A DNA stretch of 64,000 bases from Mollicutes bacterium Phil14 (GTDB taxonomy: Bacteria > Bacillota_I > Bacilli_A > ML615J-28 > CAG-698), in NCBI GenBank assembly GCA_001940985.1, contig MSHB01000017.1, forward strand, positions 57,410-121,409, in the 5' to 3' direction. The notes under the pieces were generated by a model that was not told the origin of the DNA, ran no database searches, and saw nothing but the letters and a program-made list of their open reading frames with translations. Shown here in pieces: positions 38,937 through 47,217 of the stretch. Made by a program: the position numbers and the translations under genes. Each line of letters starts with the position of its first letter. Position 1 is the stretch's first letter.

Positions 38937-39030
38937 TTTGCAGAAAGGGAATTTTACCCTATCTGCCAAGTTATAAGTTAGCCTTGTAGAGATGCAAATA
39001 GGTGTTTTTGCAGGGCTTTTTTATTTTTGG

Positions 39031-39110
39031 GATATAACTACGGAACGATAGATATCACTACGGAACGAAAGCCTTATCAACGGAACGAAAGGTAGTACTG
39101 CGGAACGAAA
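39031..39110 (+). repeat. Four tandem 20-bp units with invariant CGGAACGA(A/T)A core
   Basis: Cores at 39041, 39061, 39081, 39101, exact 20-bp periodicity. Confidence 0.95.
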
Positions 39111-39241
39111 GGTATGTTGGTAAAAATTATTTGAGAAAAATATGGAAATATTGTGGATTAATATTGTCGAATAATAGACAATTTGAGAAAAAAGTGATAT
39201 AATTTAGATAAGTTTTTGATGTTCCTATAGGAGGTCAATTT

Positions 39242-39433
39242 ATGGATTACAAAGTAATGATTAAAAAACTAAGGAATAAAATGCTTTTAACACAGTCAGA
39301 ATTTGCAAAAGAATTAGGTGTTTCTATCGCTTCCGTAGCAAGATGGGAAACTGGTGAAAACGAGCCAACTATGAAAGTTAAAAGAAAATTAGCACTATTA
39401 TTCAAAAAATACGGAATAGAGGTAGATGATTGA
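39242..39433 (+). CDS. Small XRE-family HTH regulator
   Basis: IKKLRNKMLLTQSEFAKELGVSIASVARWETGENEPT. Confidence 0.9.
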   Translation: MDYKVMIKKLRNKMLLTQSEFAKELGVSIASVARWETGENEPTMKVKRKLALLFKKYGIEVDD

Positions 39434-40266
39434 TGGAAATTGCTAATTTAATAATATCAATTCTTTCTTTGGCAGCGACCATAGCTATTTCCTTTGTTAT
39501 CTATTTTTTGGAAAGGCACAACCAAAAAATCACCAAAGAAAAAGAAATCAAGGAAACCGCCAAGAGATTCATCATTGATAACGCTGATGAAATCGATTAT
39601 TTGACTTGGGCAACTATAGCAGTAGGTTTCTTCCCTCAAAATAAACATCTCAGAAGAATATATAATGCTTTTTCTTATTTAGATGACGAAACAAAGAAAG
39701 AGGTTCTTAGACAAAGAAAACTTGATTGCGATTTGATTGAGGATGATTCATGGCTTCAAGACAAGATTTCCTTAATTGTTGAAGCAATTCATAAGCTAGA
39801 GTTAGGGGGCGATTTTCTTTATGATGGAGGCAAATATTTAACAAGATCATATGATTATAAGAAACAAAAAGTCGATGAATTGGAGCATTTGAAATATACC
39901 AAAGATAGTTATGACGATGTTTTCAATCTAGGAAGAATGTTTTTGGAACATAAAGGAAAGCTTACATATACTCAGTATTTGGAAGATTATCTTTATTGCA
40001 AATATGATAAGCCTGAGCTGATGCCTAAAGACAAAGAAATCATTCTCCCTAACGACTATTTGATTGAAGAGGAACAGTTGAGGGGATGCCACGAGGATTA
40101 CCTTTGCTTCTGGATGATGGTGATGGCTGATGAAGTTATGTGCTATGCCATTAGGTATTTACATTGGAAAGAAAAAGAGCATTCAACAACGGATGCATTT
40201 GCTGAAACATACGAAGACAAATACTTTTCTGTATTGTATGAATTATATTATTTAACGAAAGAATAG
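39433..40266 (+). CDS. Uncharacterised protein with N-terminal TM anchor, higher-GC accessory gene
   Basis: ATG overlaps XRE stop (TGATG); LIISILSLAATIAISFVIYFLE then charged soluble domain. Confidence 0.65.
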   Translation: MEIANLIISILSLAATIAISFVIYFLERHNQKITKEKEIKETAKRFIIDNADEIDYLTWATIAVGFFPQNKHLRRIYNAFSYLDDETKKEVLRQRKLDCDLIEDDSWLQDKISLIVEAIHKLELGGDFLYDGGKYLTRSYDYKKQKVDELEHLKYTKDSYDDVFNLGRMFLEHKGKLTYTQYLEDYLYCKYDKPELMPKDKEIILPNDYLIEEEQLRGCHEDYLCFWMMVMADEVMCYAIRYLHWKEKEHSTTDAFAETYEDKYFSVLYELYYLTKE

Positions 40267-40277
40267 AGGATAAAACT

Positions 40278-40484
40278 ATGACTGATATTAGAGAAAAAAT
40301 AGATATGCTTTGGGATGAAGACCCCGTTGATGTTGCTGCAGAAGCCAATTTCATTTGGAGCATCGCAAATAAATTAAGAGGAACATACATGCCAGACAAA
40401 TATGGTGATGTAATTATTCCTATGACAATTCTTAGGAGGTTTGAATGTGCTCTTTCTTTTAACGAGCAAAAGGCACGACGCTAA
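40278..40484 (+). pseudogene. hsdM: Type I restriction-modification methylase N-terminal remnant
   Basis: FIWSIANKLRGTYMPDKYGDVIIPMTILRRFECAL then abrupt divergence SFNEQKARR stop; no downstream hsdM/S/R sequence. Confidence 0.8.
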
Positions 40485-40675
40485 ACTCGGGCACCCCATA
40501 ACATTGAGTCGCTTGGAAGAATTCTAGTCTATACTAAAATTTGTCGAGTGGAAAATTTTAAAGAAGCACAACCAAAAGAGACTTTTTAGAAGAGACTGTT
40601 TTGAACTATATCATATAAATAAATGCAGATTGCTTATTTAGAAAAAGTGGAGAGTGTTTTGAAAAATTATGTGAG

Positions 40676-40813
40676 ATGTTCATAAAATATTTATTAGATG
40701 AAAAAAATGATATAAAAGTTTCTAGAGATATTTTGCTTAATATTGTTGATCTTGAGTATCATGCCTATGAATTAATAAACAAAGGAATAAAAGAGATATA
40801 TAAAACTGGTTAA
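40676..40813 (+). pseudogene. Short orphan ORF (MFIKYLLDEKNDIKVSRDILLNIVDLEYHAYELINKGIKEIYKTG), probable remnant
   Basis: Frame is open further upstream to a TAA at 40616 without a good start. Confidence 0.35.
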
Positions 40814-40828
40814 AAAAAGGAGTATAAA

Positions 40829-41125
40829 ATGACAAGTACAATAGTTTATAAAGACTTTGTTTTGGAACAATTAAATTTATTAGACAATATCACTTTTAAA
40901 AAAATGATGGGAGAATATCTATTATATTATAATGGAATATTGTTTGGTGGAGTATATGATAATAGATTGCTTGTTAAAAAGGTAGAAAGTAATGGAAAAT
41001 ATAATATGGAAGAATCTATTCCTTATGAAGGTGGTAGACCTATGTATCTAGTAGAAGAATTAGATAATAAAGAAGTATTAAAAAATATTGTGGTAGATAC
41101 TTGTAAGGTTTTATTAATAAAATGA
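40829..41125 (+). CDS. TfoX N-terminal domain protein
   Basis: FVLEQLNLLDNITFKKMMGEYLLYYNGILFGGVYDNRLLVKK. Confidence 0.85.
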   Translation: MTSTIVYKDFVLEQLNLLDNITFKKMMGEYLLYYNGILFGGVYDNRLLVKKVESNGKYNMEESIPYEGGRPMYLVEELDNKEVLKNIVVDTCKVLLIK

Positions 41126-41171
41126 ATAAAAAAAGCGTCTAATCTTTTTGACTAGACGCTTTTTTTAAGTA

Positions 41172-41786
41172 TTATTTAAAAATATCTTGTAAATAATCAT
41201 AAATAGCTTCGGCTACTTTTTTAATATCAGCATTTGATGTGTTTACAAGTAAATCGTAGTTTTCTTTTGAACCCCATTTTTGATCACTGAAAAATTCATA
41301 GTATTTTGCTCGGTTACGATCGATTTCTGTTATCTTTTTCTTTATTTGTGATTCTGTTAAATTTTCACCTTCTGTTTTTCTTTCTATACAGCGTTTAATT
41401 TTGCTTTCTGCATCTGCATAAACAAAAATGCGGAATGGATTTGAATCTTGCAAAATATAATCTGCACAACGGCCAACGATAATACAATCTGATTTTTCAG
41501 CTAACTCTTTTAAAAGTTTGTGTTGCTCAGAATAAATTGTAATACATTGTTGGAAAACAGGATTAGGAACTGAATAAAAAGTATGTCTAATGTGAATAGG
41601 GAACGATGCTGTAGGGTTGCTTTCTGTAATTTGTCGTACGTATTCCTCTGACATCTTTGTCCTTTTTGCGATTTCTGTGATGATTTCTTGATCATAATAG
41701 GCAATATGTAGTTTTTCTGAAAGACGTCTACCAAGTTCACGTCCACCACTTCCAAATTCTCGCCCGATAGTAATGATTCGTTTCAT
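41172..41786 (-). CDS. Cytidylate kinase-like family protein
   Basis: MKRIITIGREFGSGGRELGRRLSEKL; SDCIIVGRCADYIL; QKWGSKENYDLLVNTS. Confidence 0.88.
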   Translation of the reverse strand: MKRIITIGREFGSGGRELGRRLSEKLHIAYYDQEIITEIAKRTKMSEEYVRQITESNPTASFPIHIRHTFYSVPNPVFQQCITIYSEQHKLLKELAEKSDCIIVGRCADYILQDSNPFRIFVYADAESKIKRCIERKTEGENLTESQIKKKITEIDRNRAKYYEFFSDQKWGSKENYDLLVNTSNADIKKVAEAIYDYLQDIFK

Positions 41787-41849
41787 AATTTTCTCCTTTC
41801 TATATATAAATTAATTATAGCCAAAATATGTGAAGTTACGTTTAACTAG

Positions 41850-42055
41850 TTATTGATTATTTCCATCGTTTTTAGAAAAATACATAACAGTTAAAACAAT
41901 GCCAACTAAATTGCAAGCAATTGATAAGCCTAATAAAATGCCACTAGTAAAATCTTTAAAGTTACTAGTTTCGCCATTTTTTAAAAAAATAGACGCAAAA
42001 AATTTAGCACATTGCCTAAAACAATTAGTGAAATACCAGCTTTTAGTTTTTTAAT
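41850..42055 (-). pseudogene. Frameshifted small membrane protein
   Basis: Two frames join into IKKLKAGISLIVLGNVLNFFASIFLKNGETSNFKDFTSGILLGLSIACNLVGIVLTVMYFSKNDGNNQ if one T is added to a 6-T run (AAAAAA at 41997..42002 on plus). Confidence 0.6.
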
Positions 42056-42231
42056 GCTTACTCTCCTCTTTATATTTGCTTTATTTATAAACTTATATGT
42101 TATATAAATTATACCATCATTTTTGGCTTGTTTCTATATTTTATTTTAAAATATTTTATTTTTTATTTGCTATTGAAAAAAAGCGGTTTTTGTTATATAA
42201 TTTATAGACTTTTATTTAGGAGAAAAATACT

Positions 42232-42801
42232 ATGGGAATAATATCATTAATAGTACTTGCTATTGGTCTTTCCATGGATGCTTTTGCAGTTGCTATTTGT
42301 AAAGGCTTAGGAATGGAAAAAGTAACCTTTAAGAAAATGATGATTGTTGGCGCATGGTTTGGAATTTTTCAAGCAATAATGCCTTTTCTTGGGTATTTGT
42401 TAGGAAAGAATTTCCAAAGTTTAATAGAAAAATATGATCATTGGATTGCTTTTACTTTATTGGTTTTATTAGGAATAAATATGATAAAAGAATCTTTTTC
42501 AAAAGAAGAAACTAATGCCAATGGCTCTTTATCTTTTAAAAGTATGCTTGTTTTAGCAATAGCAACTAGTATTGATGCCTTAGCCGCAGGAATAACTTTT
42601 GGTGTTTTAGAGACAAATATTTATGTTGCTATTTCACTTATCAGTGTAATAACTTTTATTATTTCAAGCATAGGAGTTAAAATCGGAAATGTTTTTGGAT
42701 TGAAGTATAAAAGTAAAGCTGAGATTGCTGGAGGGATAATTCTCATTTTATTAGGAATAAAAATACTACTAGAACATATGTTCTCAATTATACTATTTTA
42801 A
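42232..42801 (+). CDS. mntP: Manganese efflux pump MntP-like
   Basis: [17 protein letters not shown] and [14 protein letters not shown] paired DUF204-type motifs. Confidence 0.88.
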   Translation: MGIISLIVLAIGLSMDAFAVAICKGLGMEKVTFKKMMIVGAWFGIFQAIMPFLGYLLGKNFQSLIEKYDHWIAFTLLVLLGINMIKESFSKEETNANGSLSFKSMLVLAIATSIDALAAGITFGVLETNIYVAISLISVITFIISSIGVKIGNVFGLKYKSKAEIAGGIILILLGIKILLEHMFSIILF

Positions 42802-42834
42802 AAATGACCATATGGTCCTTTTAAGTTTAAATGA

Positions 42835-43254
42835 TTAGTCTAGAGATTTTACTTTTTTGTAACAATACTGAATAATATCTTTTCTTGTTATTATTCCAAT
42901 AAATTTATTATAATCATCTATAACAGGTACAAAGTTTTGATTAATAGCTTTTGATATTAAATCATCCATTTCATTATATATGTATATTGGCTTGATGTCG
43001 CGATTTCTTTTTATATCAGAGATTAGGATGTTTTCGGCATCTTTGATATCAAAATGCTCTTTGTCTTTAATTGACCATAATAGATCACCTTCGGTTATTG
43101 TTCCAATATATTCTCCAGTTTTATTTAAAATTGGTATTGCTGAGTAATGATGAAAACTCATTTTTTCGATTACTTGTCTCATTGTAAAGTCGTCATAGAC
43201 AAAATCGATTTTATTTTTCGGTGTAAGAAAAAAAAGTATATTCATATCTATCAT
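42835..43254 (-). CDS. CBS-domain-pair protein
   Basis: HYSAIPILNKTGEYIGTITEGDLLW and NFVPVIDDYNKFIGIITRKDII. Confidence 0.88.
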   Translation of the reverse strand: MIDMNILFFLTPKNKIDFVYDDFTMRQVIEKMSFHHYSAIPILNKTGEYIGTITEGDLLWSIKDKEHFDIKDAENILISDIKRNRDIKPIYIYNEMDDLISKAINQNFVPVIDDYNKFIGIITRKDIIQYCYKKVKSLD

Positions 43255-43348
43255 CCTCCGTATATGATATTATATATTATATTGTTGATTAAGTCAAATA
43301 TTACAAAAATAAAAAGCAAATTTGAAAATATATAAGTAGGTGAGAAAA

Positions 43349-45082
43349 ATGAGAGATGTATTTAAACATCTGGGTTGGTTTTTTAAACAAAATAGTAAGA
43401 CGTATATTATGGCTGGAGTTGCTCTTGTAGTGCTTTCCTCGACTTCGGTTTTACCAGCAAAGCTTTTGGGTTTAGCAATTGAGGCAATCGCAAATAGAAC
43501 TATTAACGTTAAAAGTTTAATATTTTATTGCCTTTCACTTTTGCTAATACCAGTAGCAAGATATTTAGTAAACATAGTTTATCATTATACTGTTAATAAA
43601 TTGGGTCAAAAGTTGTCTTTTCAATTAAGAGAAAAATATATTGAACATTTATTTGAATTAGATGCAGTTACATATTCGAAATACACTAAGGGGGATTTAA
43701 TATCCCGTGCTACTAACGATTTGCAAGTGCTAACGGTTGTTGCCACAAGTTTTTTACAAACAGTTGTTTTTAATAGCGGAATAGTAATTTTTGCTATTTT
43801 AATAATGGTGTTTACAATCGATCCGATTTTAACTTTAGTTTCAATATTAGTAATGCCAATAGCAATATTTATTTTAAATAAAGTTAGAATGAATAAGAGA
43901 AAGTATTATCGTAAGCACCATGAGATTTATGCAGATATGACAGAAAAAGTACTTGAATCAATAGAAGGTGTAAAAACAGTTAGGGCATATTGCCAAGAAG
44001 AAAATGATTTTAAAAAGACTAAACAAGCTATTGATAATGATGTAAATTCTTGGAGAAAAATATTAAAGTTTGAATCAGCTTTTACTCCACTGTTTGAATT
44101 TATATATATTTTTACATATTTTTGTGCTTTTGCTTTCGGTAGTTATATGGTAATAACATCTAGAATAAGCACTGGAGATTTAATTTCATTTATAATGTAT
44201 GTTGGAATGTTATATGGGCCTTTAATTTCATTAAGTAGTGTATTAAATACTGTTAACAATGCTACAATATCTGATACTAGATATAATGAGATAATGAATA
44301 TTGTTCCTGAGGTTAAAAATGATGAGGCAAGTATTCCAGTTCTTGATTTTAAAAAGATTGAGTTTAAAAACGTTAGTTTTAAATATCCTTTTGATGATGT
44401 AGAAGTAATAAAAAATATTAACCTTGAAATAAATAAAGGAGAAACTATAGGAATCGTTGGTCCAACTGGTTCTGGTAAGAGTACTCTTATTAGACAACTT
44501 TTAAGAGAATTCAATGTTACAAGCGGACAAATTTTAATAGATGGTGTAGATATAAAAAACTATAAAATAGAAGATGTACACAATTTAGTTGGTTATGTTC
44601 CGCAATCACATATTTTATTTAGAAAAACTGTTGATGAGAACATTTTAGTTGGTAATCCTAATGCAAGTTATCAACTTATGAATCAAGCTATAATGTTATC
44701 TGATTTTGAAAAAGATATAAAAGAATTGGCTTATGGTAGAGAAACTATCGTTGGTGAACTTGGAAATAGTTTAAGCGGTGGTCAACGTCAAAGACTTTCA
44801 ATTGCTAGAGCTTTGGTTAAAGAACCACAAATTCTTATTTTGGATGACTCATTAAGTGCAGTTGATGCATTAACGGAGAGTAATATAATAAAGAATTTGC
44901 AAATATCTAGGAAAGACAAAACTAATATAATTGTTGCTCATAGATTTTCAGCCATTTATAAAGCTGATAAAATTATAGTTTTACAAAATGGTAAAATAAC
45001 TGATGTTGGTACTCATGATGAATTAATTAAACATGAGAACTGGTATAAGATGCAATACATCGAGCAACTTTCTAATAAGTAG
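43349..45082 (+). CDS. ABC transporter, fused permease/ATP-binding
   Basis: GPTGSGKSTLIRQLLREF, LSGGQRQRLSIARALV; ATG 43349 after AGGTGAG. Confidence 0.92.
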   Translation: MRDVFKHLGWFFKQNSKTYIMAGVALVVLSSTSVLPAKLLGLAIEAIANRTINVKSLIFYCLSLLLIPVARYLVNIVYHYTVNKLGQKLSFQLREKYIEHLFELDAVTYSKYTKGDLISRATNDLQVLTVVATSFLQTVVFNSGIVIFAILIMVFTIDPILTLVSILVMPIAIFILNKVRMNKRKYYRKHHEIYADMTEKVLESIEGVKTVRAYCQEENDFKKTKQAIDNDVNSWRKILKFESAFTPLFEFIYIFTYFCAFAFGSYMVITSRISTGDLISFIMYVGMLYGPLISLSSVLNTVNNATISDTRYNEIMNIVPEVKNDEASIPVLDFKKIEFKNVSFKYPFDDVEVIKNINLEINKGETIGIVGPTGSGKSTLIRQLLREFNVTSGQILIDGVDIKNYKIEDVHNLVGYVPQSHILFRKTVDENILVGNPNASYQLMNQAIMLSDFEKDIKELAYGRETIVGELGNSLSGGQRQRLSIARALVKEPQILILDDSLSAVDALTESNIIKNLQISRKDKTNIIVAHRFSAIYKADKIIVLQNGKITDVGTHDELIKHENWYKMQYIEQLSNK

Positions 45083-45090
45083 GTGAGAAA

Positions 45091-47106
45091 ATGAAAAATT
45101 TGAAAAGAACATTTAAATTTACAAAAGGTAATATTAGATTTGTTGTTGTAAGTGTTTTGATGATAATTCTTGTTCAAGTACTAAACTTTTTATCACCACT
45201 AATCGTTAAAAATATTTTAGATGATTGTATTTTAGGAATTGAATATGACTGGGTTGAAGTTAAAGAAACTATAGATTCTAAAAAGACCGTAAATTATGAT
45301 GGTAGATTTTTCAAACAAGCACGTTTTCTTACTGAAAGTGATGAAGTAATCAAAGATATGAGTTTAATAGTATATAAAGATGGCTATTATTTATGTGAAG
45401 AGAAAATTGCTTCTGGAAATAAGAGTGTTGATAAAAATATACTAACAGTAGTTGATGCAGAGGGAAACACTAGTCAATATGATGTAGTACGATTATCTAA
45501 AAGTGAAGTTGTAGATTTTTATCGACCAATCTTTTTCACTTTAATTGTTTTATTAATACTATTGTTTTCAAGAAGTGCTTTATCTGTTTTAGCGTCATTT
45601 ATTGGTACAAGGGCAACTAATGTTGTTATTAGTGATATTGCTCAAAGAGGTAGAACAGAAGCAATGAGAAGTGTTGAAAGATTACCGATTAGTTATTTTG
45701 AAGAAGAACCAGCAGGAAAAATGGCTGCTAGAATTCAATCTGATGTTGATGGTATGATTGGTTTATATCGTCTTAGTATTAATGTTTTACTAAACGCTGT
45801 TTTAAGTTTTGTTTTAGCATATGTTGGAATGTTTTATTTGGATAAAAAACTAGCATTGCTTAGTTTCTTAGCATATCCATTAGCATATATTTGGATAAAA
45901 TTCTTCTTAGTTAAACTTAAAAAGATAGCTGAAAAAGTTAATGAATTAAGTTCTTTATTAACTGCTAAAATAAATGAGATAATAAATGGAATTAATATTT
46001 TACAAATATTTAATTATAAAAAGCAAACTATTGATGAATTTAATGACCTTAATAGAAAATATATGAAAGAACAACTTGATGAAGTGAAACTACATATAGT
46101 AGCTGGTTGGAATATGATTTCAATTGTTAGAGGATTAGTAACTTTATTAATAGTTGTTTATTTCGGTCTTCAAAGATTAAGTGTTTCTGAGACGGTTATT
46201 ACGGCAGGATTGATTTATGCATATAATGAATATTTATTAAAGATAGTTGAACCTGTAAATATTATTTTTAATCAAGTTGGAGAATTACAACACTCTTTAG
46301 TAAGAACTGAACGTATACATAAACTTATAGAAGGTAGGCAAGAAGATATTACTAAAGAAACAATTGCTAGATATAATGGTGATATTGATTTTGATGATGT
46401 TTGGTTTGCATATGAAAATGATGACTATGTATTAAAAGGAATAAGTTTTCATATAGAAAAGGGCACATCAGTTGGCTTGGTTGGACATACTGGTAGTGGA
46501 AAATCTTCTCTTATGAATTTGCTTTTACGCTTTTATGATTTGAAACCAGGAAAAGGTTGCATAAGAGTAGATGGTAATGACATTAGAGAACATTCTAAGA
46601 GAAGTTATCGTGAACATATTGGAATAGTTTTACAAGAGCCTGTTTTGTTTAAAGGAACAATAGCTTCTAACATTCGTTTTGGTAAAGAAAATGTAAGTGA
46701 TGAAGAAATAATTAATATTTTAACATCTATTGGAGGAAAGAAAATAATAGATAAATTTGAAAAAGGTATTAATCAAGAAATTAATAGAACTGGAGCTAAT
46801 ATGTCTTGTGGAGAAAAACAAATAATTGCTCTAGCTAGAGTATTGGTTCATAATCCATCTATTTTAATTATGGATGAAGCAACATCACATATAGATACTG
46901 AGACAGAAGTTATGATAAAAAAAGCATTGGAAGTTGTTGCTAAGGGTAGAACTATGATTATTATTGCTCACCGTTTGTCAACTGTACAGAACTCTGATAA
47001 GATTATAGTATTAGATCATGGCTTAAAAGTAGAAGAAGGAACTCATAAAGAGTTACTTGCTAATAATGGGGTATATGCAAATATTTATCGTGCCCAAGTA
47101 GGATGA
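45091..47106 (+). CDS. ABC transporter, fused permease/ATP-binding (partner)
   Basis: GHTGSGKSSLMNLLLRFYD, MSCGEKQIIALARVLV, MDEATSHIDTETE. Confidence 0.92.
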   Translation: MKNLKRTFKFTKGNIRFVVVSVLMIILVQVLNFLSPLIVKNILDDCILGIEYDWVEVKETIDSKKTVNYDGRFFKQARFLTESDEVIKDMSLIVYKDGYYLCEEKIASGNKSVDKNILTVVDAEGNTSQYDVVRLSKSEVVDFYRPIFFTLIVLLILLFSRSALSVLASFIGTRATNVVISDIAQRGRTEAMRSVERLPISYFEEEPAGKMAARIQSDVDGMIGLYRLSINVLLNAVLSFVLAYVGMFYLDKKLALLSFLAYPLAYIWIKFFLVKLKKIAEKVNELSSLLTAKINEIINGINILQIFNYKKQTIDEFNDLNRKYMKEQLDEVKLHIVAGWNMISIVRGLVTLLIVVYFGLQRLSVSETVITAGLIYAYNEYLLKIVEPVNIIFNQVGELQHSLVRTERIHKLIEGRQEDITKETIARYNGDIDFDDVWFAYENDDYVLKGISFHIEKGTSVGLVGHTGSGKSSLMNLLLRFYDLKPGKGCIRVDGNDIREHSKRSYREHIGIVLQEPVLFKGTIASNIRFGKENVSDEEIINILTSIGGKKIIDKFEKGINQEINRTGANMSCGEKQIIALARVLVHNPSILIMDEATSHIDTETEVMIKKALEVVAKGRTMIIIAHRLSTVQNSDKIIVLDHGLKVEEGTHKELLANNGVYANIYRAQVG

Positions 47107-47217
47107 AATAAAGTTCAAGTGAAATAAATTCATTTGAACTTTTTTATATAAAATAGAATATTTATCCATTTTCAAAGTGAAAAATATGTGGTATAATGTG
47201 GATGAGGTGAAGTGCAA

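Noticed and set aside
39031-39110. CRISPR array interpretation of the 20-bp repeats
   Set aside because: 10-bp conserved core and 10-bp variable part are far too short for CRISPR repeat and spacer, and no cas gene is nearby
40278-40484. Functional restriction-modification system
   Set aside because: Only the HsdM N-terminus remains, with no catalytic motif, specificity or restriction subunit
42100-42231. Mn2+ (yybP-ykoY) riboswitch upstream of mntP
   Set aside because: Leader is short and AT-rich and lacks the conserved yybP-ykoY loops
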